A DNA stretch of 11,557 nucleotides from Christensenella sp. UBA7597 (GTDB lineage: Bacteria; Bacillota; Clostridia; Christensenellales; Borkfalkiaceae). The DNA lies in the NCBI GenBank assembly GCA_002474405.1, contig DLQW01000017.1:5816-17372 (forward strand), given 5' to 3'. Made by a program: the position numbers and the translations under genes. The notes beneath the pieces were generated by a model, which was not told where the DNA came from, ran no database searches, and saw only the letters and a list, made by a program, of their open reading frames with translations. This document shows, piece after piece, positions 1-7,363 of the stretch (positions are counted from its first letter, which is position 1; each line of letters opens with the position of its first letter).

Positions 1-17
1 CTGACGCTTTTGTTTGC

Positions 18-113
18 TCGCGTTCGGTCGCAAACAACGCTATTCCGTCGCTACGCTCCTTACGAATCGCGTCTCCCCTGCCAAGTCGTGTATCGCGTTT
101 TGTCGCAAACAAC
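18..113. repeat. Pair of 21-nt near-identical direct repeats, hairpin-prone
   Basis: Copies lie at 18-38 and 93-113 and match at 19 of 21 positions, differing only at the two bases before the shared GTCGCAAACAAC block. They start 75 bases apart. Each copy takes part in a small hairpin: TTGTTTGC at 10-17 pairs perfectly with 30-37, and 95-103 pairs with 112-120 (9 pairs including one G-U in the plus-strand RNA, loop of 8). I saw no third copy of the GTCGCAAACAAC block in the rest of the window. The pair lies between the end of the aldose-epimerase-like gene and the left window edge. It could be part of an interspersed palindromic element or a larger array continuing leftwards. No coding function is visible. 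Confidence 0.55.
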
Positions 114-135
114 AAAATGCACGGATGCGGTAAAA

Positions 136-984
136 TCAATAATACTTAATACTGCGTTTCAGGCGCTTGCTTTTCAAGCCTTCCACCTTGAATACGCCGT
201 CTTTTTTCGAAAACTCTTTCGGGTTCGCAATCGCTTCGTCCGGCAGATTCGACCACGGTTCGATGCAGACCATTTTCGCTTTATCGGGGCGCCACAGCAA
301 AAGATTTTCAAACCCCGGAAACGAAATATCGGCGCATTTTTCGCCGCTTGTTTTCAATAAGCTCACTTTGCGGCTGCGCAGCTTTTCCAGAATCACCGTC
401 GCTCCCCCGCTTAAATAATTGTCGGGCAGAATCAATTCGTTTCCGACGCCGAGCGTTTCTCTCGCGCCGGTAAGATACCCTTCTTCGTTGTGCGGGCGAT
501 GCACGAACGTTTCCGAAAGCGGAAACACCAGCTTATAATCGCTGACGGAACCGTCCAGAAGATACGATTCATGCCCGCCGCAGGCAAAATAAAGCGGCGT
601 TTCCGCAAGATTTTTCACGGTGTGCAGAATCGTCAGCTTTCTGCCGCATAAACGGTATTCCACGCTGTAAGAAAAGCGATACGGATAATATTTTTCCGTT
701 TCCGGCGAAGAAACAAGCGTAAAAAGCAGACGGAATTTTGTTTGTTTTTCGGCGACAAACGGAAACTCTTTCGCAAATCCGTGCGGCGGCATCGGGTAAG
801 TTTTTCCGTCCACCGTGCAGCCGAAATGTCCGCACACGGGAAAAAGCAGCGGCGCATGCTTATTCCACGTTCCGTCGGAATTCTGCCAGAGCCGTTCTTT
901 TCCGTCGATGACTACGGAAGAAAGTTCCGCGCCGAAATCGTTCACCGTTATTTTTGCATGCCTGTTTTGTAATGTGTAAAGCAT
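136..984 (-). CDS. Aldose 1-epimerase family protein, LacX-like
   Basis: Protein of 282 residues related to galactose mutarotase and closest in pattern to the LacX/YihR-like branch of the aldose epimerase superfamily (beta-sandwich sugar-binding fold, cytoplasmic, no signal peptide). Visible family features are GAELSSV at 18-24, APLLFPVCG at 44-52, HGFAK at 68-72 (family form HGFAR, so Lys replaces Arg), GGHESY at 136-141 in the position of the substrate-binding histidine, and CIEPW at 240-244, whose Glu242 matches the catalytic base of the family. Length is normal. The protein should interconvert anomers of an aldose or bind a phosphorylated sugar; the actual substrate cannot be told. The ATG at 984 follows a weak GGAAG-like site. 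A consensus promoter lies about 70 bases upstream. The gene looks monocistronic, and no strong terminator is visible after its stop. Confidence 0.85.
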   Translation of the reverse strand: MLYTLQNRHAKITVNDFGAELSSVVIDGKERLWQNSDGTWNKHAPLLFPVCGHFGCTVDGKTYPMPPHGFAKEFPFVAEKQTKFRLLFTLVSSPETEKYYPYRFSYSVEYRLCGRKLTILHTVKNLAETPLYFACGGHESYLLDGSVSDYKLVFPLSETFVHRPHNEEGYLTGARETLGVGNELILPDNYLSGGATVILEKLRSRKVSLLKTSGEKCADISFPGFENLLLWRPDKAKMVCIEPWSNLPDEAIANPKEFSKKDGVFKVEGLKSKRLKRSIKYY

Positions 985-1056
985 TTCTTCCGTTCCCGTC
1001 TGCGTTGTTTTTTCCGTTTCGGCACCGTCTCCGCACGGAAATTATTCTTGTACATA

Positions 1057-1086
1057 ATTATAGAACATTTTCGCCCGGACTGTCAA
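1057..1086 (-). promoter_or_regulatory. Consensus sigma-A promoter of the aldose-epimerase-like gene
   Basis: On the minus strand a perfect TTGACA (-35, plus positions 1081-1086) and a perfect TATAAT (-10, plus positions 1057-1062) are separated by 18 bases. Transcription would start near 1050, giving a 5' leader of about 65 bases before the ATG at 984. Both hexamers being perfect suggests strong constitutive expression, or a promoter held down by a repressor that is not visible here. Confidence 0.8.
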
Positions 1087-1182
1087 GCGATTGTAAAAAT
1101 ACTTTTCGATTTTTCGCCGCTTTTTCTGCGATTTTTTCGATTTTTTTCACATAATTTCGCCGCGGAAACGAATACTGCGGAT

Positions 1183-2406
1183 ATGAACAGAAAAAAACGT
1201 TTTTCCGCGGCGATTTGCAAGTCGCCGCACAACGCCTCGCCGCGCCTCTTTTTCGGGCAGATTTTAAGTTTTTCCGCCCGTTTGATTGCTACCGCGTTTC
1301 TCGTCGTATCGCTTCTTTTTCCCGTCGCATGCAACAATCGCGATAACGGCGCGGAAGAAGTCCTTCCCCGTTCAACGACGGCGGAACCGTCCGTCGGAAA
1401 CGAATCGGAAAATGATTCCGTCAATCTCGTTGCCGTCGCCGCACGCGACACGGTGGAACATATTTTCACCCACAATCTGATTTCGCACCCGGAAATCGCC
1501 TTTGCCGCCGGCAATTCTTACGGCAAAAACCTCGACGAAGATTGTCTTACGCCGAAAGAATTCCGCGCGATTCTGAACGCCTTGTATAAAAACGGCTACG
1601 CGTTGGTAAACGCAACGGAAACTTTTGCCGAATCCGACGGCGGCGCGCACAGAATCCCCTTTCTGTTTCCGAAAAACAAAAAGCCTCTGATTCTTTCGTT
1701 TGACGATATCGTCTACGCGCGGAAAAATCAGGGAAAAGGCACGTCGTCGCGCCTGATTACCGACAGCAAAGGCAATATTTTCGCCGAAACGTTTTTCAAA
1801 GACGGCACAACGCGGATTCACGGTGAAGAATTTGCGCCGATTTTAGAAGATTTTATCGCATCTCATCCCGATTTTTCTTATCACGGCGCGCGCGGAATCA
1901 TCTTCCTTACGGGGTTTGACGGCGTTTTAGGCTACCGCACGGACAGAAACAGCGAAAACCGCGCGGAAGAAATACAAAACGCCGCACCGGTAATCGCAGC
2001 CTTGAAAAATAACGGCTGGCTGTTCGGGTGCCACAGCTATTCTCACAGGCATATTAAAAGAAGTACGCCGCAGCAAGTGCGGGAGGATATCGAAAAATGG
2101 AAAAACGAGGTAGAACCGCTTGTGGGCTCCACTTCGCTGTATGCGTATCCCTACGGCGAATGGGTATTCGGTGAAAACGGCGGCGACGAACGGCAAAAAA
2201 CCTTGCGGGAAGCGGGCTTCAGCCTGTTTTTCGGGGTGGGAAATCTTCCGTTTTATACAAAAATGCCCTTGCGTTCCGCCGCGGAAAAATATCTTTTTCA
2301 GGATCGCTGCCCCATGGACGGAATTTCGTTGAGAAAAAACGCATGCGCCCGTTTCTTCGATTGCGCCGCTGTTTACGATAATTCAAGACCTATGCCACAC
2401 AAATAA
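1183..2406 (+). CDS. Exported polysaccharide deacetylase (NodB homology domain), possible lipoprotein
   Basis: Protein of 407 residues from the chosen start. Residues 1-31 are basic, about 32-49 are hydrophobic, and the stretch ends FPVAC with Cys50. This is a signal peptide whose last bases resemble a lipobox, though Pro at -3 is atypical, so plain secretion or an uncleaved anchor is possible. Residues 51-85 are polar linker. The catalytic domain carries the carbohydrate esterase family 4 pattern: SFDD at 172-175 (general base and metal aspartate), HSYSH at 284-288 (the HSxxH metal motif) and YPYG at 322-325. Such enzymes remove N-acetyl groups from cell-wall or other polysaccharides outside the membrane; the substrate here is unknown. 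About 110 residues lie between the first two motifs, longer than in compact NodB domains. The frame is open back to an ATG at 1048, but that segment overlaps the divergent promoter, so I start at 1183. No strong ribosome site is visible at either start. Confidence 0.82.
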   Translation: MNRKKRFSAAICKSPHNASPRLFFGQILSFSARLIATAFLVVSLLFPVACNNRDNGAEEVLPRSTTAEPSVGNESENDSVNLVAVAARDTVEHIFTHNLISHPEIAFAAGNSYGKNLDEDCLTPKEFRAILNALYKNGYALVNATETFAESDGGAHRIPFLFPKNKKPLILSFDDIVYARKNQGKGTSSRLITDSKGNIFAETFFKDGTTRIHGEEFAPILEDFIASHPDFSYHGARGIIFLTGFDGVLGYRTDRNSENRAEEIQNAAPVIAALKNNGWLFGCHSYSHRHIKRSTPQQVREDIEKWKNEVEPLVGSTSLYAYPYGEWVFGENGGDERQKTLREAGFSLFFGVGNLPFYTKMPLRSAAEKYLFQDRCPMDGISLRKNACARFFDCAAVYDNSRPMPHK

Positions 2407-2429
2407 ATATTGCTATGACACACACAATA

Positions 2430-2446
2430 ATTATGTCTGACATAAT
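2430..2446. repeat. Small AT-rich palindrome between convergent genes
   Basis: ATTATGT at 2430-2436 and ACATAAT at 2440-2446 are perfect inverted repeats around a CTG centre, with two more complementary bases beyond one mismatch on each side. It lies between the convergent deacetylase and purB genes, next to the GC-rich hairpin at 2459-2482. It may add to transcript ending or stability, or may be incidental in AT-rich sequence. Confidence 0.35.
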
Positions 2447-2458
2447 AATATAAAATAA

Positions 2459-2482
2459 CCTCCCCTGTGTTTCAAGGGGAGG
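2459..2482 (-). terminator. Rho-independent terminator of the purB operon
   Basis: CCTCCCCT at 2459-2466 pairs perfectly with AGGGGAGG at 2475-2482 around an 8-base loop. Read on the minus strand, the stem is followed by a T-rich run (TTATTTTATATT), as expected for an intrinsic terminator about 50 bases after the purB stop. Read on the plus strand, the tail is only CATATTTATG, so any termination of the deacetylase transcript here would be weaker. Confidence 0.8.
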
Positions 2483-2533
2483 CATATTTATGTTCTGAAT
2501 CAATCGTAATTCGTTCCGACAGGCATCAATCCG

Positions 2534-3970
2534 TCAGATTTTTACGTCGCCGCTTTCACCCAGCAAATCCGCATATTTTTCAAGAATCGGATTCACGTCT
2601 TTTTCAATAAATTCTTCCACTTGCGAAGGAGCTCTGCCGATGAACTTTTTCGCGTCGAGAATCTCATCCAGTTTCCCGTGTACGGCTTTGAATTTTTCAT
2701 CGGCTTCAATAAGTTCCAGCAGATTGTTGTCTTTCCCGTCCCGTTTTACGCGTAAAGCCGCCTGCATCGAAAGCTGCCGGATTTCTTCATGCAATTCCTG
2801 TCTGTTTCCGCCGGCTTTCACGCATTCCATCAGAATATTTTCCGTCGCCATGAACGGCAATTCTTCTTTGACGTGTTTATCGATGGTGTTTTCGTAAACG
2901 ACGATATTTTCCGCTACGTTCATATAAATATTCAGAACGGCGTCCACCGTCAAAAATGCCTGAGCGTTTACAATTCTTCTGTTTGCCGAATCGTCCAGCG
3001 TGCGCTCCATCCATTGCGTTGAAGCGGTAATCGCCGCATTGACGGGCAACGAAAGCATATATCTCGCCAGCGCGCAGATTCTTTCGCAACGCATCGGATT
3101 TCTCTTATATGCCATCGCCGAAGAACCGATCTGATTCTTTCCGAACGGCTCTTCAAGCTCTTTCATGCTCTGCAGCAATCTGAGGTCGTTTGCAAATTTA
3201 TACGCGCTCTGCGCAATCTGCGAAAGCACGCACAGCACGTTATAATCGAACTTTCTGGGATAAGTCTGCCCGGTTACGGCATACGCCCGGCTATACCCCA
3301 TTTTCGAAAGTACGCGCTTTTCCAGTTCCTTCACCTTTTCTTCGTCGCCGTCGAAAAGTTCCATAAAGCTCGCCTGCGTTCCCGTGGTGCCTTTAACTCC
3401 GCGCAACCGCACCGTGGAAATCAGATGTTCGAGATTTTCCATATCGAGGTACAAATCCTGCAGCCAAAGAGAGGCGCGCTTGCCCACCGTAGTCAGCTGC
3501 GCCGGTTGCAGATGCGTAAAGCCGAGCGTCGGCAAATCTTTATATTTCAGCGCGAAGTTCTTCAGCTTGTCCATCACGTTCACCAGCTTTTTGCGGATGA
3601 TTTTCAGGGCGTCGTCTATCATAATCGCTTCGCTGTTGCAATTCACGTAGCAGCTTGTGGCACCGAGGTGAATAATCGGCGCCGCGTTTTTCGCCTGCTC
3701 GCCGTACGCTTTTACATGCGCCATTACGTCGTGCCGGACTTCTCTTTCGTACGCTTCCGCCACGTCGTAATTGATGTCGTTCTGATATTTCTTCAGTTCG
3801 TCCACCTGTTCCCGCGTAACCGGTAACCCAAGCTCCGATTCCGATTCCGCCAGCGCCACCCACAGCTTTCGCCACAATTTAAACCGCTTTTCGTCCGAAA
3901 ACGCACACTGCATTTCCTTGCTTGCATAGCGCGTAATCAGCGGATTCTGATATGTTGAATAATCCGTCAT
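2534..3970 (-). CDS. purB: Adenylosuccinate lyase
   Basis: Protein of 478 residues of the fumarase/aspartase superfamily. It cleaves SAICAR to AICAR and adenylosuccinate to AMP, releasing fumarate each time, as a cytoplasmic homotetramer in purine synthesis. Visible motifs are RHDVMAH at 79-85, HLGATS at 101-106, THLQPAQ at 152-158 (its His153 matches the catalytic acid), KGTTGTQ at 193-199, and the signature loop GSSAMAYKRNP at 282-292, which carries the catalytic serine. The length and the GTTGTQASF and AMAYKRNP patterns resemble the longer form shared with eukaryotic ADSL rather than the shorter Bacillus subtilis type. The ATG is preceded by AAGGAG with 5 bases between. It is the last gene of a three-gene operon, 18 bases after the cyclophilin gene, and is followed by a strong hairpin. 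It is not beside other pur genes in this window. Confidence 0.96.
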   Translation of the reverse strand: MTDYSTYQNPLITRYASKEMQCAFSDEKRFKLWRKLWVALAESESELGLPVTREQVDELKKYQNDINYDVAEAYEREVRHDVMAHVKAYGEQAKNAAPIIHLGATSCYVNCNSEAIMIDDALKIIRKKLVNVMDKLKNFALKYKDLPTLGFTHLQPAQLTTVGKRASLWLQDLYLDMENLEHLISTVRLRGVKGTTGTQASFMELFDGDEEKVKELEKRVLSKMGYSRAYAVTGQTYPRKFDYNVLCVLSQIAQSAYKFANDLRLLQSMKELEEPFGKNQIGSSAMAYKRNPMRCERICALARYMLSLPVNAAITASTQWMERTLDDSANRRIVNAQAFLTVDAVLNIYMNVAENIVVYENTIDKHVKEELPFMATENILMECVKAGGNRQELHEEIRQLSMQAALRVKRDGKDNNLLELIEADEKFKAVHGKLDEILDAKKFIGRAPSQVEEFIEKDVNPILEKYADLLGESGDVKI

Positions 3971-3988
3971 TTCTGCTCCTTTTTTATG

Positions 3989-4510
3989 TTAAACCTTCTC
4001 GGGTTCCGGATACGTCTCGCCGAACGTTTCCGCCGTAACTTTTGCGATTTTCTGTTCCTGAAGCGGTCTGTCGTTCCAGTCCGTTCCGACGTTTGCGATT
4101 TCGTCCACCGTGCCAATGCCTTCGATCACTTTTCCGAACGCCGCATACTGCCCGTCCAGATAATCCGCGTTTTCGTGCATCACAAAAAACTGCGAACCGC
4201 CCGAATTTTTATCCATCGCGCGCGCCATCGAAAGTACGCCGCGTTCATGCGTGATATCGTTTCCCTTAAATCCGTTCGACGTAAATTCGCCCTTGATTTT
4301 ATATCCGGGACCACCCGTTCCCGTGCCCGTAGGGTCGCCGCCCTGAATCATAAATCCCGCGATGACGCGATGAAATATAATTCCGTCGTAAAAGCCCTTG
4401 TTTACGAGCGACAGGAAATTGTTCACCGTGTTCGGCGCCTTGTCGGGATAAAGTTCCGCTTTGAAAGTTTTTCCGTTTTCCATCGTAAAGGTAATTACGG
4501 GATTCTTCAT
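3989..4510 (-). CDS. Cyclophilin-type peptidyl-prolyl cis-trans isomerase
   Basis: Protein of 173 residues covering one complete cyclophilin domain with no signal peptide or membrane segment, so it should act in the cytoplasm on prolyl bonds of folding proteins. The family core is clear: FHRVIAGFMIQGGD at 46-59 supplies the catalytic Arg48, Phe53 and Gln57, followed by the GTGTGG loop at 62-67, GSQFFV at 105-110 and YLDGQYAAFG at 117-126. The tryptophan typical of cyclosporin-sensitive cyclophilins is absent from that last segment, as in many bacterial members. The start is supported by AAGGAG upstream, and this site overlaps the stop codon of the preceding dCMP deaminase gene. It is the middle gene of the operon, with purB 18 bases downstream. 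Confidence 0.95.
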   Translation of the reverse strand: MKNPVITFTMENGKTFKAELYPDKAPNTVNNFLSLVNKGFYDGIIFHRVIAGFMIQGGDPTGTGTGGPGYKIKGEFTSNGFKGNDITHERGVLSMARAMDKNSGGSQFFVMHENADYLDGQYAAFGKVIEGIGTVDEIANVGTDWNDRPLQEQKIAKVTAETFGETYPEPEKV

Positions 4511-4517
4511 ATTTTTA

Positions 4518-4525
4518 TCTCCTTA
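4518..4525 (-). promoter_or_regulatory. Ribosome binding site overlapping the upstream stop codon
   Basis: The AAGGAGA ribosome site of the cyclophilin gene (plus positions 4518-4524) includes bases of the TAA stop of the dCMP deaminase gene (4523-4525). A ribosome ending on the first gene would sit directly on the entry site of the second, which suggests translational coupling of the two. Confidence 0.7.
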
Positions 4526-5035
4526 TTTTTCCGGTTTGTTTTCCGTATCCGCGCTTTCGTTTTCGGCGGCGGACAACAAATCGGCGTATTTTTCCACTTT
4601 CACTCCCGCCTCGTCGAAAAGGCGCAGCGAAAATTCGTCGGGATAGCCTTCCTTATACACTACGCGCGTAATGCCTGCATTGATAATGATTTTGGCGCAG
4701 ATAACGCACGGCTGATGCGTGCAGTACAGCGTGGCTCCCGATACGTTGATGCCGTATCTCGCCGCCTGAATCACGGCGTTCTGTTCCGCATGCACGGCAA
4801 AGCAAAGTTCCTGTTTCGTGCCGCTCGGAACGTTCAGTTTCCGCCGGAGGCATTCGCCCTTTTCTTCGCAGCTCTTCACGCCCGCAGGCGCGCCGTTATA
4901 ACCCGTCGTCATCACGCGCTTATCGCGCACGATAATCGCTCCGACATGGCGGTTTTCCTGAAAACAACTCGACCAGCCCGCCACCGTCTCCGTCAGCTGC
5001 ATAAACCGTTCGTCCCATCTGAAAGATTTCGACAT
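4523..5035 (-). CDS. dCMP deaminase / ComEB-like cytidine deaminase
   Basis: Protein of 170 residues with the zinc-dependent cytidine/deoxycytidylate deaminase fold. HAEQNA at 82-87 supplies the zinc histidine and the catalytic glutamate (His82, Glu84), and PCVIC at 109-113 supplies the two zinc cysteines (Cys110, Cys113). GYNGAP at 45-50 is the conserved nucleotide-binding stretch of dCMP deaminases. The reaction is dCMP to dUMP plus ammonia, feeding thymidylate synthase. In Bacillus the orthologue lies in the competence locus and is called ComEB, but no competence genes are next to it here. Cys24 and Cys56 lie where related enzymes may place extra metal ligands. The last 15 residues are acidic and look disordered. 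The ATG is preceded by AAGGAG. This is the first gene of the operon, directly behind the promoter at 5075-5103. Confidence 0.94.
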   Translation of the reverse strand: MSKSFRWDERFMQLTETVAGWSSCFQENRHVGAIIVRDKRVMTTGYNGAPAGVKSCEEKGECLRRKLNVPSGTKQELCFAVHAEQNAVIQAARYGINVSGATLYCTHQPCVICAKIIINAGITRVVYKEGYPDEFSLRLFDEAGVKVEKYADLLSAAENESADTENKPEK

Positions 5036-5074
5036 ACGCGCATCTCCTTGGTAATTTTATCGTTTCACCGTATA

Positions 5075-5103
5075 AGTATAACACTTTCTTTTTAAAAAAT
5101 CAA
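5075..5103 (-). promoter_or_regulatory. Promoter of the dCMP deaminase-cyclophilin-purB operon
   Basis: On the minus strand TTGATT (-35, plus positions 5098-5103) and TATACT (-10, plus positions 5075-5080) are spaced by 17 bases, close to the sigma-A consensus. Transcription would start near 5068, about 33 bases before the ATG at 5035. No PurR-box-like or riboswitch structure is visible in this short leader. Confidence 0.75.
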
Positions 5104-5167
5104 TATTTTACGTTGCAAAACCCCGAAAAAAACGTCCGCAACGCATAGTTTTAAGCAAATAATTCCG

Positions 5168-5193
5168 CGTTCGGGAAAAAATTTCCCCGTTCG
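5168..5193. repeat. Palindrome and direct repeat upstream of the groESL promoter
   Basis: GGGAAA (5173-5178) and TTTCCC (5182-5187) form a perfect inverted repeat around AAA, and the hexamer CGTTCG flanks it at 5168-5173 and 5188-5193, exactly 20 bases apart. The element lies about 25 to 50 bases upstream of the predicted groES -35 box, in the gap between the divergent purB operon and groES. It could be a regulator site or a bent A-tract activating element, but chance is not excluded. Confidence 0.35.
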
Positions 5194-5217
5194 AGCCCGT
5201 TTTTTGCTTTCGCTTGT

Positions 5218-5246
5218 TTGACGAAATAAAAATGCGTTTATAATAT
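5218..5246 (+). promoter_or_regulatory. Probable promoter of groES-groEL
   Basis: TTGACG at 5218-5223 matches a -35 box. A TATAAT lies at 5239-5244 with a short 15-base spacer, and an overlapping TAATAT at 5241-5246 gives the usual 17. Transcription would begin near 5252, leaving a leader of about 70 bases before the groES ATG. It is the only sigma-A-like promoter I see in the 284-base gap. Confidence 0.6.
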
Positions 5247-5260
5247 TCCGGTAAGAAAAA

Positions 5261-5299
5261 TTGCCGGGCAAACCGCAATAGCACGGGAATCGCCGGCAA
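5261..5299 (+). promoter_or_regulatory. Inverted repeat in the groES leader, not CIRCE
   Basis: TTGCCGG at 5261-5267 is repeated in inverse as CCGGCAA at 5293-5299, separated by 25 bases. It lies between the predicted transcription start and the groES ribosome site, where many Gram-positive bacteria carry the HrcA operator CIRCE. Its sequence and its spacing (25 bases against 9) do not match CIRCE. It could be an operator for another regulator or an RNA stem in the leader; this is inference from position and symmetry only. Confidence 0.4.
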
Positions 5300-5319
5300 A
5301 AATAATCGGAGGAATCATT

Positions 5320-5607
5320 ATGAACGTAAAACCTTTATTCGACAAAGTAGTCGTGGAAAACGTAACGGTTGAGGAAAAGACGAAATCCGGCTTTTTCCTT
5401 CCCTCTTCCGCGCAGGAAAAGCCGCAGACGTGCGTTGTAGTGGCTGTCGGTCCCGGCGGACTTGTAGACGGAAACGAAGTAAAAATGCAGGTAAAGCCCG
5501 GCGACAAAGTGCTGTGCGCGAAATACGCGGGCACCGATTTCAAGGTAGACGGCAAAGAGTTTACGATTATCAGACAAAGCGATATTCTCGCCGTCGTTGA
5601 GGACTGA
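5320..5607 (+). CDS. groES: Co-chaperonin GroES
   Basis: Protein of 95 residues, normal length for the 10-kDa chaperonin that caps GroEL as a heptamer. Visible features are the N-terminal strand KPLFDKVVVE (4-13), the mobile loop at roughly 16-34, the roof loop VGPGG (43-47), VKPGDKVL (58-65) and the C-terminal FTIIRQSDILAVVED. The loop tripeptide that grips GroEL is FFL (25-27, in SGFFLP) where the usual form is IVL or similar. A clear GGAGG ribosome site lies 7 bases before the ATG. groEL follows after 55 bases with no terminator between, so the two genes form one operon. No CIRCE sequence is present upstream. Confidence 0.97.
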   Translation: MNVKPLFDKVVVENVTVEEKTKSGFFLPSSAQEKPQTCVVVAVGPGGLVDGNEVKMQVKPGDKVLCAKYAGTDFKVDGKEFTIIRQSDILAVVED

Positions 5608-5656
5608 TCCCTTTACGGCGATATAAAAACAATCATTGAATAAGGAAAGGAGATAA

Positions 5657-7291
<1,635 letters not shown>

Positions 7292-7315
7292 TAAACCGAC
7301 CGTAAAATAAACTTT

Positions 7316-7346
7316 AAGGCTCGCGGCATTTCGCCGTGAGCCTTTT
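7316..7346. terminator. Bidirectional intrinsic terminator between groEL and nfnB
   Basis: Bases 7316-7327 pair with 7333-7344 over 12 pairs (one G-T) around a 5-base ATTTC loop, followed by TTTTC on the plus strand. This ends the groESL transcript. It also lies just after the nfnB stop at 7364 on the other strand, where the stem is followed by AAAGTTTATTTTA, so it may end that convergent unit as well. Confidence 0.85.
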
Positions 7347-7363
7347 CTCATACAAAAAACGAA

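Noticed and set aside
18..113. Repeat pair as a CRISPR array
   Set aside because: Only two copies of 21 bases with a 54-base gap, no cas genes in the window, and hairpins that extend into the gap sequence.
95..120. Hairpin as terminator of the aldose-epimerase-like gene
   Set aside because: On the minus-strand RNA the stem contains an A-C mismatch and no U-run follows; it fits better as part of the repeat pair.
1048..1182. N-terminal extension of the deacetylase to an ATG at 1048
   Set aside because: This stretch overlaps the consensus promoter of the divergent gene, is unusually Phe-rich from T-runs, and would put 45 residues ahead of a signal peptide.
3986..5095. A 369-codon open frame on the plus strand opposite purB/cyclophilin/dCMP deaminase
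   Set aside because: It lies antisense to three well-recognised genes, is very rich in Arg, His and Phe, shows no domain, and reflects codon use of the real strand.
5279..5284. TAGCAC as a possible half of a CIRCE element ahead of groES
   Set aside because: The rest of the half-site (CTC) and the inverted partner GAGTGCTAA are absent.
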